DNA from: Undaria pinnatifida
Taxonomy: Eukaryota; Sar; Phaeophyceae; Laminariales; Alariaceae
Assembly: GCA_012845835.1 (NCBI GenBank)
Contig: JABAKD010000025.1
Location: 24,783,173 to 24,847,172 of the forward strand
Direction: 5' to 3'
Length of the DNA stretch: 64,000 nucleotides
The notes under the pieces are model-generated. The model worked only from the letters and a program-made list of their open reading frames with translations. It made no database searches and was not told the DNA's origin. This document shows, piece after piece, positions 22,936 through 33,190 of this stretch. A program made the position numbers and the translations under genes. Within the stretch, counting starts at the first letter, position 1, and each line of letters starts with the position of its first letter.

Positions 22936-24035
22936 CAGGTGCATGTAGATGACATATTTGCAGTAGGACAGAAGGCAATGTGTGAACAGTTTTATAGGGA
23001 TTTGAATCAGATTACGTTCGAAACCCTTAGAGAGCTACGATGGTATTCATTGTGCTTCTTTCGAAAGGGATTGAGAGAAGGGTGTGTTGACGATTTCCCA
23101 ACAGACATTCACTGGACCGTTGACGAGCACGTACGCGGTAGAGTGAGTGTGCTCCCTCTTTGTGGGCTCTATACTTGCGAAATTTGACAAGAATGAAGCA
23201 CCCAGTTGCTGGCCATTTTGCAAGTTTGTCGGTTCACGAATGTGGCTGGCAACTCAGATTCTTAGCATTTATCTCTAGTTCAGTGAAGGCAGTAGGTAGG
23301 TACGGTTCGGCTCCTAAGTCTGTCCACTGGAGGCCAGCACTGGGGGTTGTCAGGTAATGTGAGATGGACGAGGGGATATCGTATTCCTTTCAAGCAAAGT
23401 AGAGTAGGAAGTTTGAGCTTGCAGGTGTTTGCTGACGGGCACTACGCGAGTTTGGCAGCTGATAGGAGGTCAGTTTCAGGAGACTGGTAATGCGCGGAGG
23501 TGCCCGTATGTCTTGATTCTCAAGAACACAGAGATGAGTCGCGCTCCTAAATACGGAGGCAGGGCACGTTGCTCTTGCATGACGCCCTATTTTCTGCTGA
23601 AGGTTCGGCGTCTGATGTCGCCTGCTGCTGGCATGCCGTACATACCGGTATTCGAGGACTGTCGGAGGTGCCTGTATGTCTTGGCTCTCAACAACACAGA
23701 GATGAGTCACGCTTTCTAATACGGAGGCAGAGCACGTTGCGCTTGCATGACGCCTTGTTTTCTGCTGAAGGTTTGGCATCTGATGTCACCTGCTGTTTGC
23801 AAGACGTGCATACTGGTATTCGAGGACAATGAGGGTTCTGGGCAACTTGCTCAGAACCCCATTACTAACCCCAACCCCAAGCACATCGACGTGCGGCACC
23901 ACCTGTTCAGAGAGCTGGTCGGGAAGAAAGAAGTAACGATCCTTCATATGCCGTCACATTGTCGGCATGCCGTTTTTCTGACAAAAGCAATAGCCCTGGA
24001 CTCTTTAGAGTTCCACCGTAACCTTGAGATGGATT
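22936..24035 (+). pseudogene. Copia element 1: RT end and RNase H, with deletion and duplication
   Basis: The frame passes directly from the integrase tail (RSTKSDAQ) to VHVDDIFAVGQKAMCEQF, the YVDD box of the RT. The RT segment that normally lies between is therefore absent. LRELRWYSLCFF, NEAPSCWPFCKFVGSRMWL and SLSLQVFADGHYASLAADRRSVSG lead into the RNase H, which ends with PITNPNPKHIDVRHHLFRELVG and SHCRHAVFLTKAIALDS. Frameshifts and stops interrupt it throughout. RNase H normally removes the RNA strand during reverse transcription; this copy cannot. Confidence 0.8.
23495..23830 (+). repeat. 168-bp tandem duplication inside the RNase H
   Basis: Copy 1 (23495-23662) and copy 2 (23663-23830) both run CGGAGGTGCC-GTATGTCTTG, AACACAGAGATGAGTC, CGGAGGCAG-GCACGTTGC, GACGCC-T-TTTTCTGCTGAAGG and CATACTGGTATTCGAGGAC. 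The period of 168 bp is 56 codons, so the duplication kept the frame. The copies differ at many sites, so it is not recent. Confidence 0.85.
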
Positions 24036-24600
24036 TGTTGGGAGTATTAATATCTTTGCTTTCTTTTTGGGTCTTTTTATTCTGAAACTTGCGATCTTTC
24101 GTCATGATTTCAGTACTGAGATTGGATTAGTCGTGGATTTGGAGCATAGCACTTGGATATATGATATAGGTTGTTTTCGGTATCATTTGATTGTGCAACA
24201 TTATATTTTTCCTCGTGATTTCAGTATTGAAATTGGACTGATCAGTAACACTTTTAGATACATTTGGCGTATGTTTTCGTGAGCATTTAATAATGTAATT
24301 TTGATTCTTCTTTTACATTTATCGCTTGAGGTTGGCGTCACCGGTGATTTTGGAGAAGATTACTTGGAAAAAATGTTGGCATTTTTTGGGAGCATGGAAG
24401 ATATATTTAGCTTTCTTGATTTCATTATGGAATTTTCAATATCAGGAGATTTCTGGGATTTGGGGGTGGCAACGTTTCGGTCAACCACCCAGGGTCAACC
24501 CTGCGTAAACAGTCTACGGATTCGTCAAAACAGTCAACTAGCGATAGCCAATTCAGCCAAATCGTTTTGTAATTATACTCTGCAAGCTGTTTGATGTGCT
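24036..24600 (+). repeat. Possible 3' LTR of Copia element 1
   Basis: TGTTGGGAGTATTAATATC begins right after the end of the RNase H frame and is a usual kind of Copia LTR start. The region has weak internal near-repeats (CATGATTTCAGTACTGAGATTGG and CGTGATTTCAGTATTGAAATTGG). No second LTR was found, so the end and even the identity are uncertain. Confidence 0.35.
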
Positions 24601-25940
24601 TGACCCATATTTACTCAGCTAGCTCTTTTTGACTACCGTGAAAGACACGTTCCTAGTCACGGCGCTGAGTGCAGATTACTGGAAGGATTTTGGAGCACGA
24701 GGCAGTAATGCTTAGATTTTAGTGTGTTAATAAGTTAATTATGCTTTTATAGTATTTCGTTGAGCTCATGACGGTACTACTAGTGGAATAGATGAGTTTT
24801 CATTACCAAGACGATGTTGAAAGAGATGCCCTAATTCTCTATGTGGATATTAAGATTCTGCTTGTAAGTTTGCTTTAACCGATGATAGAATGAGCATCAT
24901 CACGACCGTTATGACGGACTAGGGGCATATATGATTGATTAATCTCTCGTACCAACGTCTGGTATGGGTAACTGAAAATAGTATTCAATGATGCTTACGT
25001 GAAATTCGTATTGAGAGAGTTTCAACCTGTAGTTGGCCTGTCGGAGAAATTACTATGTTTCTGCCGTGTGTTCACTTCCTTCCTTTGCTGGTGCTGAGAG
25101 CACGATCATCGAGACCTGTGTTACGACTCCTTCCGAGGGCTCATCGAAGGCTCCCACCTCGACATGCTTAACCTGACCAAGACCTAACTGACCGCGTGTA
25201 CGAGGTAATTAAAAATGGACCAGCTCCGGTAACACCAAGATATATATAACCCAATAGGTCTAATGTTACTGCTATTAATTGCAAAGCCACCGGATACTAG
25301 CTCTAATCTAAAAATGTGAAAAAGAGTACCCCGCAGGACCATCGACACGCTACATCTTTGAACGTTGTCTGGTTTTGGCTGTCGCTGGTGTTGGGTGCAC
25401 ACCAATCACCGAGAAGATTCCGAAGGCAAGGAAATATTGAGATATCCACTAAATTCCTCTCCCACCTTCCATGATACCCGGCCACGCCCCCCCCTCCGCT
25501 GCATGCATTTACAACGGGCACGCTGTTGAGAAATACCCACATCAAATGAATCAACCGCGATTTTACGATACAAAAAACTTTAAAACTTTCTCCTCCAAAG
25601 AAAGGTAATATAAAGGTCTATCAGATACACTGAACGCGTTTCGTTCATGCCAACGTATCTTGTGCATCCAGGTAGCGAGAGAGGAAAAGAGAGAAGACAC
25701 AATGTCAAACAAGGAGAAAAACAGGCATCTAAATGTTTACGAAGGAGCGGCAAAGGTAGCACATAAGCGACATAATCACTCCTGCCAGGCTCGTACGATG
25801 AATTGTCAAAATCGATGCATTTTACCCTCCCCCTCCCCTTGTGAACTCGATCATACTTGATCTAATTTATGCGCGTCAATGTCCCCCCTCGAAAGACACA
25901 TTTGCCGGTTATTCCCCGGCAAAGGTAAAACATACAGACA
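24601..25940. other. No gene recognised
   Basis: Short open frames only. It may include the rest of an LTR, but nothing matches the 5' side of the Copia element. Confidence 0.45.
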
Positions 25941-26539
25941 CAAATGAATCAAACCCCCAATCGACGAACAATCGGACAAGCAAGCGATACAAAGGGAGCT
26001 AACCCCTCCGCTCTCTCTTCACATAGGGCTAAGGCGTTTTTCGGGCTTTCTTTGGCTATGTCTCTCGTTTGGTTGAAAGCGGGTCGGGAACACGGGCGTC
26101 CACTCAAATCACATTGTATAATATAACTTACCAAATATGCTGGGCGATTAAAAAAGTTTTGCCTATTTGCCTGTAATAAGTGAAAGCCTCTGTTGTTGCC
26201 GCCGCCGCAGCATCCGGCTCCGATGCAGTCGCACGTGCGGTTACCGGAGAAGGCGCGCTTGTCCCTATGGGTGTGTGGTTTGGTCGGGGGAAGGGTGGAG
26301 GGGGGCTGGGGTTAGTGATATCGTTAGCGACAGACATGTGATAGCTTGAAAATGAAAACAATGCATCAATATACGTGGGATATGAGTCCTACCGGTTGAG
26401 TGGTGGATGCTGAACTCGATTGGACCACATAGTACGATAGCGGTTACCGCGCAGAAAAAGAGCTGGTGGGCGGTGTCGTACGAGAGGAAAAAAACACGAA
26501 CGTCGTCTTAAAAAAAACGCTATTTTGTGGTGAGATTTT

Positions 26540-27040
26540 AGTCGTCTGTCGAGACCTCGACACGGAGATTAGGGCGCGATAAGGGGGGCAGGGAGCTTCT
26601 TCCTGTTAACGTCCTCCAAAAACAACAAAAACGGAGAGTGATACGTTAGCAGGTTGAGGCCTTTGTTCTGAAATACAATCTGAACAAAGGTACTCTTAAA
26701 CCCCAAGACAGTCGGATTTTCAAACTATTTGGGACATGCCTGGTAAATTTTTCCGAAAACATTATAGGCCATGGAACTGTTGATGGGGTTGCGCTTTTCC
26801 CCCTTGTTCGAGATCGCTCTTCTGGGTGGGAAAGAGAGCTCTCCTGATGAGGTACAGGAGCCTCACACAAAACAAATGGTTCGCCTACGCCGTACTAGAG
26901 TCAAACCTCCCTCCCGGTTTCCAAATATTTGGTGCTGATGTTCGTATGAACTTTGCCGCCCCTGTCGCTAATTGGCACAGGTTTGTTGCTGCCAACATAC
27001 TGCTGCATTGTATGTACGTAGAACTCACGATGGAATAAAA
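26540..27040. repeat. R8 copy in the intron of metallothionein copy B
   Basis: GACCTCGACACGGAGATTAGGGC at 26550 and ATGAACTTTGCCGCCCCTGTC at 26945 correspond to the two halves of R8 in copies A and C. Here they are separated by about 300 bp of extra sequence. Confidence 0.5.
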
Positions 27041-27339
27041 AGCCGCAGGCAAAAATACAAAATGTGTTCTGTTTTTTTTCATGCTGAGACGTGAGGCTTG
27101 TTGGCGCCGCCGTATTTGCAATGGTGTTGTCCTACCCGATTCGAGATGATGAGGAAATAAATGGCTGAGTTCCTCTGTCGACAAAAACGAAGGCAGGCAC
27201 CGGACGGGATGGAATTAAGAGCCTGCCGGTTTATTGACCGTGGACCTGAACCACGTCCTTTAGTAATGGCGAGTGAGAAAGGGAGTAAAACAGTGTGTAG
27301 AGAATATACGGCACGAGCATAAAACCAAAATATTCAGGC

Positions 27340-27500
27340 TTTTGCACCAATAGTGCCGTTAAGGTGCTTAGCCATAGACGGCCAACCAACACAGTAAAAG
27401 CAAACTTAGTGCTGATGTAGTGCCGACTGGCGCATACCGGCAATATCTACTGATGCTGTGGTGCAGTACGGGTCTCTCTATAGTGCCGGTTACAAACAAA
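27340..27500. repeat. R4 copy
   Basis: ATAGTGCCGTTAAGG, GTAGTGCCGACTGGCGCATACCGGC, GCTGTGGTGCAGTAC and CTCTATAGTGCCGG, in the same order as pieces at 5595-5998 and 7715-7870. Confidence 0.55.
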
Positions 27501-27736
27501 ATCGTCAATCGCCAACGGTACAGTTTTCTTGTCGACCCTGGTAGAATCGAGAGGAAACATTGTTGTATACCGCCACCAAGCAACACATCTGTGCAGATGC
27601 CAGGCCGAAGTGTTCAGAAGCTTGCAACAACGAGTATCGACCACTCGAATTGTCCTGCTCATATCCGACCTATATTGGAATATGTTTATCAAATGCCGTG
27701 AATACAGAGAAAGGGGGTAAGGAGCGGGGGATTAAA

Positions 27737-27800
27737 CGCACGCACTGTGAGTGGCGGTGCAAGAAGACGACGAGTCCACGCCTTCGATGTGTTGCCTGAG
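27737..27800 (-). pseudogene. Remnant of a second metallothionein middle exon (B)
   Basis: The minus strand reads TCGTCTTCTTGCACCGCC, nearly the same as TCGTCTTCTCGCACCGCC in the real middle exon 250 bp away. It then diverges. It matches the remnant at 7015-7075 in copy A. Confidence 0.45.
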
Positions 27801-28784
27801 TCTCTCGTGTGATATACCTTCCACAATATGGTATCATGGTCTGCTACTATTTAAAATACTGTTGTGTGGGGCTGATCGTATCGTAAACGGTGCTCATAGG
27901 GTGAATGTGGGAAAGCGTTCGGGTACATTGAGAAGAACTCATATGGAGGGGAGGGGAGAGAGGAACGGGAGGCATTTACTCACCGGAATGGGCACCCGGC
28001 GGCGGTGCGAGAAGACGACCCTGCCGTCACCGCGACGCAGGTATACGGGTCACCGAAGGGGCAGAAGGAGCCTTGACATAACCGGAGAGGGAAGGCGGGT
28101 AAAAGGCAATGTAATCGATTGAAGGAGACGAAACACAGATCGGAACAGGTAGGACGCACGGAACAACACGGTGGAGGAGAGAACTAGACCGAGGAAAGAG
28201 AGGGGGAAGGGGTTAGGGTAGAGGTGGGGAAGGATATGGACGTTGGGGGTGGGAGGGTGAGGTATTTGTACGTTCGTCCGCAGGGGTGAGCGAGAAAGCG
28301 TTTGTGTTATTCAAATTGCGCAATTGTATCGTGTCAGTGACCGCACACCCAGTGTGCGTGCTGACTGTTTACCGCTTGAATACATCCACTTTTTCGTCGT
28401 CACAAACGATGAGTCAGACAAAACCAAAAGAGGTATAGGCAAGGCAGGTACCTTAACATTGTCGAACGGCCGCTGTAAAGTCATGCGTGAAACTATTTGA
28501 GACATTCGCGGGAAAACCCAATTGTGGCAGTATACGGAGTTCGCTATTATAGTGCGGTACTCCTGGCTGGTGCGAATAAGTACTGTCAATGAAGATATTA
28601 CACAAACGTTTTGATTACGTTGACAAACTGGGAGATCAGAATGTACCCCGCTGAGACATATGACCCGCGCACTGCCGCACGACAAAGTAGAGACAAGCCG
28701 AGTGGTCACACCAAACAACGGTAAACACGAGACAGAAAGAAAAAGGAACGGGAATGTTTTGCGAAGTACAATCCCACGGGAGGG

Positions 28785-28905
28785 GTGCAGCAGATTTCTA
28801 GGATTTTTCCGAGCTCCTAGCCTGAAGGGAGCTCAATACCACACCCGACCTAAACATGCCTTGCGAGGCGTTCGATGGCGCAACCCGACCAAAGTTCCAT
28901 GCCTT
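28785..28905 (+). repeat. R3 fragment, block B
   Basis: GTGCAGCAGATTTCTAGG, GAGCTCAATACC and GCGAGGCGTTCGATGGCGCAACCCGACC match 1192-1300 and 61490-61605. Confidence 0.65.
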
Positions 28906-28924
28906 AGTTAAAAAAATCGAATTC

Positions 28925-29760
28925 TCGATGACTCAGAGCAAGGTAGAAAAGAAGAACGAAAACCGTTGCAATACACGACAGACAATAGAACAACAAAGAA
29001 GAATATACGAGAGTTCGAGCTACAGCAATCTTGCAATCGTCCAGGTGGACCGTCTCTGTCCTCCAGTAAGGGTTGATGTTAATCGTCTAATATTCAAAGC
29101 GCAAGTGCATCTCTGCGCAGTTTGTAGTGCGCCCTCGTCGCCGTTCGTGCCATCCAAATACTGAAACAAAATCTAAACACGCAAGGTGTGAGCTCGATAA
29201 CTTTGGAGGGTCGATACTCGCCTATGCAAGCAGCGTTTTCCACCTGCCGCTTGTTTGTCCTACAACAGATGTTGTCGAGGGCGAACCTTAACAGCCAGTC
29301 GCAATAATAAGGTATATTTCTGAAGATAATGGACGAGTTATATTGACACACGGTGTGATGCGCATGAAAACATGTGCAAGCAAGTGTGTTCCGGATCCAC
29401 CTGGTGCTGGTGTGGTCCTCATTCACTACTTGTGGACGCTGTACCTCTGTTCCGGGAATCGGTTCATGGTTTCTTCGTCGAAGATACGAAGCGTAATTAC
29501 GAGGACACCTGCTGTGTGTATCTATTTCTCGCTGTGTACACACGTCACTGTTTTTTTCTGACCCACATGGGCCATGTCCCAAAGACAGAGACAACGACAT
29601 CTATTGGCGAAACATCGTGAGATGCATCTGTAGGGCCGGAATAAAATTGATGAACAGATAATGCCGGAACCAGATGTCGACCAAAAAAAAAGGCCCGGAA
29701 GCAGCAGTAAAGAAGACGCTAACCTGCCTGTCTGAAGTGGAAAGATCATGACGTCATTAG
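28925..29760 (+). repeat. R9 copy B
   Basis: GCGCAAGTGCATCTCTGCGC, TTCTTCGTCGAAGATACGAAGCG, ACGAGGACACCTGCTGTGTGTA, GTACACACGTCACTG and CAGAGACAACGAC match R9 in A and C. 29372-29620 is open and reads VEDTKRNYEDTCCVYLF. Two R9 copies share this frame (the C copy reads FVEDTKRNFEDTCCVYV), so an old coding origin is possible but unproven. Confidence 0.55.
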
Positions 29761-30054
29761 ACACCACCAATAGAATTCCAGATAATTTGCAGGGCAGCAA
29801 TGCATGAAAATTCAAACGTCAGCGCCAGCTGCAGGGGATCACGGGGTAAGGGAGGGGTCAAAGGGGAAGGTTCAGCGAATGCATGATGGTATATAGCCCC
29901 CCTCACAGACCTTCTCGGAGTGGGGGACAACCAATTTACAAAGGATATATACGTATACGTATCTACTGCAACAAACACATCAATACCCGAGCCGTCCCTA
30001 TTGTTTTGGACATTGCTTCAGTACGAGCACACACGAAAATTTATCACTGGGGCT

Positions 30055-30145
30055 GGCGCGTCACAACACACAGCTTGTCAGCGAATCGTCCCAAGCGGGC
30101 CGTTTTGGGCCGCTCCTTGTAGAACACCCTCCCCCCTCGCTACCT
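30055..30145 (+). repeat. R6 copy B, left part
   Basis: GCGTCACAACACACAGC, TCAGCGAATCGTCCC and GGGCCG-TTTTGGG match the start of R6 at 9029 and 58826. The rest of R6 resumes at 31125 after an inserted segment. Confidence 0.5.
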
Positions 30146-30439
30146 GTTGGATATTTACCGCTACCCACTGAGTTACTGGTACCCACTGACTCAGTACATC
30201 ACTACCCACTGAGCTACGGTTTCACGAGTCGCGTGACTGAATACCTTACTGGGTACTGAGTATAGAGCTCAGTAAGGTGTGATATTTGAATAATATATTT
30301 TGTATTTCCGAACTCGTTCGTAAAACTGTTTATCATCGACCGTTACTGGAACAGTGATCCGCAAGTCATCGCACGCTTCGTCAAGTGCTAGGATCTAGGG
30401 AAAATATGTAGAACCTCCTAGCCACTTTTGTTTACTTTT

Positions 30440-30545
30440 TTCGACGATACTGGTATTCGAACCCACACATACCAGCCGCAGAAGAGGACTGTGTACCCAC
30501 AAGACCGATGAGCAGGTGTGCGTGGATTCGAATGCCGGCATCATA
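30440..30545 (-). ncRNA. tRNA-like segment, possible SINE head or tRNA pseudogene
   Basis: On the minus strand it shows an A-box-like CGGTCTTGTGGGTACACAG, a possible anticodon stem CAGTC/GGCTG and a B-box-like GGGTTCGAATACC, in the right order and at tRNA-like spacing. The T stem does not pair normally; instead CTGGTAT pairs with ATACCAG around it. No A-rich tail was located. This supports a tRNA-derived promoter, as in SINEs, more than a working tRNA. Confidence 0.4.
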
Positions 30546-30779
30546 ATGAAAAAAGCCCGAAGGTTCTAGCATTTCTAGACACTTAGTTCCCTTGGGGAAG
30601 GGACAGCCCGGCAGATCCCTGTTACCAAGCCGGTGAGAATCAACTAACAAACTCAAAAACAAATATTATGTTGGTTACGTAGCACTACCAACTTCGTTAC
30701 TGCGTCAATAGCACTACCCAGTGAGGACTAGTCCTGCGATAGCTCCCACTCATACAAGCAGCGCTTTTCTTTAGTGAAC

Positions 30780-30976
30780 GTATCATGGCTGCCGGACACA
30801 AGGACAGGTGCTGTAAAAAAAAACGTCTGTTTTGTTCTCTTTTCTTGTTTGCAGAGGACTATCGAACGATGAGAGACATCTGGGTGGCAAGGGGCACCGT
30901 ATTTCGGCAGGTACGGCCGGGAGATGGTTTCAAAACCGGCGATTTCGTTCACGAGAAACTGGGGGAGCTACGGTGA
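30780..30976 (+). repeat. R7 copy with open coding motif
   Basis: Open frame 30785-30976: KDRCCKKK, then RDIWVARGTVFRQVRPGDGF followed by KTGDFV. The matching frame at 62391-62533 reads KGCCYKK, then FEDVGAKRNTVFQEIRP and YKTGNFV. A degenerate copy lies at 5770-5960 and an inverted one at 50865-50985. The motif does not match a domain I know. Confidence 0.5.
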
Positions 30977-31124
30977 AACGTCGCGAGCTACTTGGCCGTA
31001 CCAATACCCACTGGGCCACCTGATCAATTCACACTGAGCTACTTGGTCACTGACAAAATAGCGCAGTGGGTAGTGCGACATAACAAACACCCCCGGCATA
31101 AGCACGATGGCCACGCCAAGAAAG

Positions 31125-31420
31125 TTTGACGTGTTTAAGTGGGGGAGAGGGGGTGGGGGAGCTCCAAGCTCGTCCGGGATACGGCTGTGCCTTCAACCTG
31201 AAGCATCAACATCGCAGGCTGCGTTTGTCCCAAACACAACCAAATAGCGTACCACGTAATACGGAAGTTTAAGAACGATCTAGTTACTGATTGGCATAAT
31301 GAAGTTGGAACCGTTATTCCTGCTGGTATATGGAATACGATGTTCGCTCTGTGTCCGTTGTTCCCAATTGGATCTCCGCATTCTAACGTCGGAAGCAGTA
31401 CAAACACTCCATTCTGCTGA
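31125..31420 (+). repeat. R6 copy B, right part and tail
   Basis: GGAGCTCCAAGCTCGTCCGGGATACGG, GCATCAACATCGCAGG and the tail TTCGCTCTGTGTCCGTTG with GGATCTCCGCATTCTA match 9205-9455. Confidence 0.6.
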
Positions 31421-32085
31421 CCGACCGAGTGCGGGTCCGCCCACACGAAGCGTTAATCGATCATTTCCATTTTTAAAGCTGCATGGTGTACTTTCTGGTG
31501 TTCATCTTTGTCTTTTCTAGATACAGCATTTTTAATGTGCATGCGTACAAATATCCACCGTACGTAGTGCATGATGACCACCTTCGGTACAGCACTGCAA
31601 CAGTTCGACAGCAAGTACATTGGCACTGCTGGTGTATCTGTGTTTCAGGACATAAAAAAATAAACCACGTAGAATTATAGATACATAGAAGCAGACCGCA
31701 CCGAGACATCTCGCGATGACAGGTTCGATTTAAAGCAACCCCACAGCCTTCATCTGTACGTGGTGTGAAGGACTACAATGATCCCACCCCAGCTGGTGCT
31801 ACTTGTGGAAATGCCTTTGTATTGAGACTTGATTGAGATACAAGGTTTATCCATACTAAGGCACACACAGAAACACCAACTCAACAGCGTACCATAAGCA
31901 TCATTCGTACCACATATTATACGAAAACAAATCAATAATAATCTGACATTAACGTAAGTATGCAATTCATATGTATGGTGTTCAGCTTCCAATAATGAAC
32001 CTCCCCCCGGGCGCCCCAAACAACGCCGTAGACCTAGCACCACGCGTGCAGGGATCTCCTCCTCCTGTCGATTGATGCGACTTAA
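31421..32085. other. No gene recognised
   Basis: Only short open frames; no repeat match found. Confidence 0.45.
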
Positions 32086-32089
32086 TATT

Positions 32090-32545
32090 GTAAAAAAAAC
32101 TTGACGCCCCCTTCTTCCCCCGGCCTGTCCCTCACCGGTCATTCCACTATGTGCATAGGTAATTGGTGCATTCCCCAGCAGTCATACTTTGCCCTCTTGA
32201 AAGCAGGTTCTATTGTTTCCGGGTTGATGTACATTAACGTGGGCTGGCCCTCGTACAAGCTAGTTCAAAGGGGAGTGGTCGACGTATATTTTTACGGATT
32301 TTTCGAGGACCATCACCCAGTAACACGCCGCATCGTTCTGTCGCACACAGGTTTCAAATATGAGTTTCGACCGAATTATCTACCTCACGAGTGAATACAG
32401 TAACATTATATATAGTCTAGTCTGCAAAATATATTATATATAACATCCTTGACGAGGACACACAACCCGTAATACGCGCGATCGGAGTATCACACACAGC
32501 TTGCGAAGATGAGTTCCGACAAAATATTCAATCTCATTTTTATAA
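32090..32545 (+). repeat. Two degenerate R1 copies
   Basis: 32150-32400 is a highly diverged R1 with TTCTATTGTTTCCGG, AAAGGGGAGTGGTCGAC and AAATATGAGTTTCGAC. 32436-32545 is a truncated R1 beginning within the element at CATCCTTGACGAGGACACACAACCCG and keeping GATGAGTTCCGACAAAATATTC. Confidence 0.6.
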
Positions 32546-33190
32546 TGTACAATAATTGAAAAACAAATAAAGCGAGCCACAAAGCGCGAGGACATCTATC
32601 TCCCGATAACATCATCGATCAGGACCTTTGAACTCAGCAGTAACTAGTTAGCAGCGTTTTTTCGGTGCGAGGGAATGAGCACTGCAATGATTTCAGTTCC
32701 AACCACTACATACATGCTACATGCTACATGCTACATGCTACTGTTGTTGGCGTATCTGTGCATTGGGATAATATTTGAAAATACCCGTAGAGATGCATAT
32801 AGATCTCGAGCCCGACCTCACGGAGACTTGTCCGGTAGGCGGACTGACCAGAAGCAACAATGCAATTCTTTCTGCCCGTCGGACCGCCTGACAACGGCAG
32901 TACCAGTAATCTAGCATACGTTTTCGGTAGCCTTTTACATGGATAGCGGCCGCTTGGATTGTGTGTTGAAGGGTCTTGGGGACGGTGTTGGCCGTAGTTA
33001 GTCGGACATACTGAAATGAATATATGTAGTGAGGCCCCTGTTACCCTTCTTTGAGAAATATCGACGTTGGCGTCACAAAATTCCTTTTTGGTGGACGGTT
33101 CTTACACCGGAGAAGAAAAATATAAAAAAGTCCCACGGCATTAGAATATGCACGTGTTAAAAAATGTTTACATCGTATTTAGAACATATA
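32546..33190. other. No gene recognised; (ATGCTAC)n tract at 32708-32741
   Basis: Four to five units of a 7-bp tandem repeat (ACATGCT) at 32708-32741 are the only clear structure. Short open frames show no motif. Confidence 0.6.

Larger units (their letters stand above)
26157..28077 (-). pseudogene. Metallothionein-like gene, copy B (degenerate)
   Basis: The middle exon, 28077 down to 27984 (94 nt as in A and C), reads SFCPFGDPYTC, then SSSRTAAGCPFR, and ends at a perfect GTGAGT donor; two cysteines have become Phe. The upstream acceptor AG of copies A and C reads ATG here. The last exon begins at 26264 after a CATAG acceptor and reads DKRAFSGNRTC, DC, AGCCGGGN: the first two Cys are lost, and a third near the end is now Gly. 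The stop of the other copies is missing and the frame stays open down to 25949, passing a good GTAAGT donor near 26131. The intron of ~1.7 kb carries R8, R4 and a second partial middle exon. Loss of metal ligands and of the splice acceptor marks it as a pseudogene. Confidence 0.6.
30150..31095. mobile_element. Fold-back-like insertion with repeated CACTACCCACTGAG motifs
   Basis: The left side holds direct near-copies of CTACCCACTGAG-TAC (30168, 30186, 30208) and an inverted one at 30244-30280. The right side has ATACCCACTGGGCC (31005), CACACTGAGCTACTTGG (31031) and the inverted GCAGTGGGTAGTGCG (31065). Internal pieces at 30685 and 30710 repeat the motif. It separates the two halves of R6. It contains an R7 copy and a tRNA-like segment. 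No transposase is seen, so it would be non-autonomous; ends and target duplication were not determined. Confidence 0.45.

Noticed and set aside
28660-28911. 83-codon frame as a gene
   Set aside because: It covers the R3 fragment and its reading is not conserved in other R3 copies.
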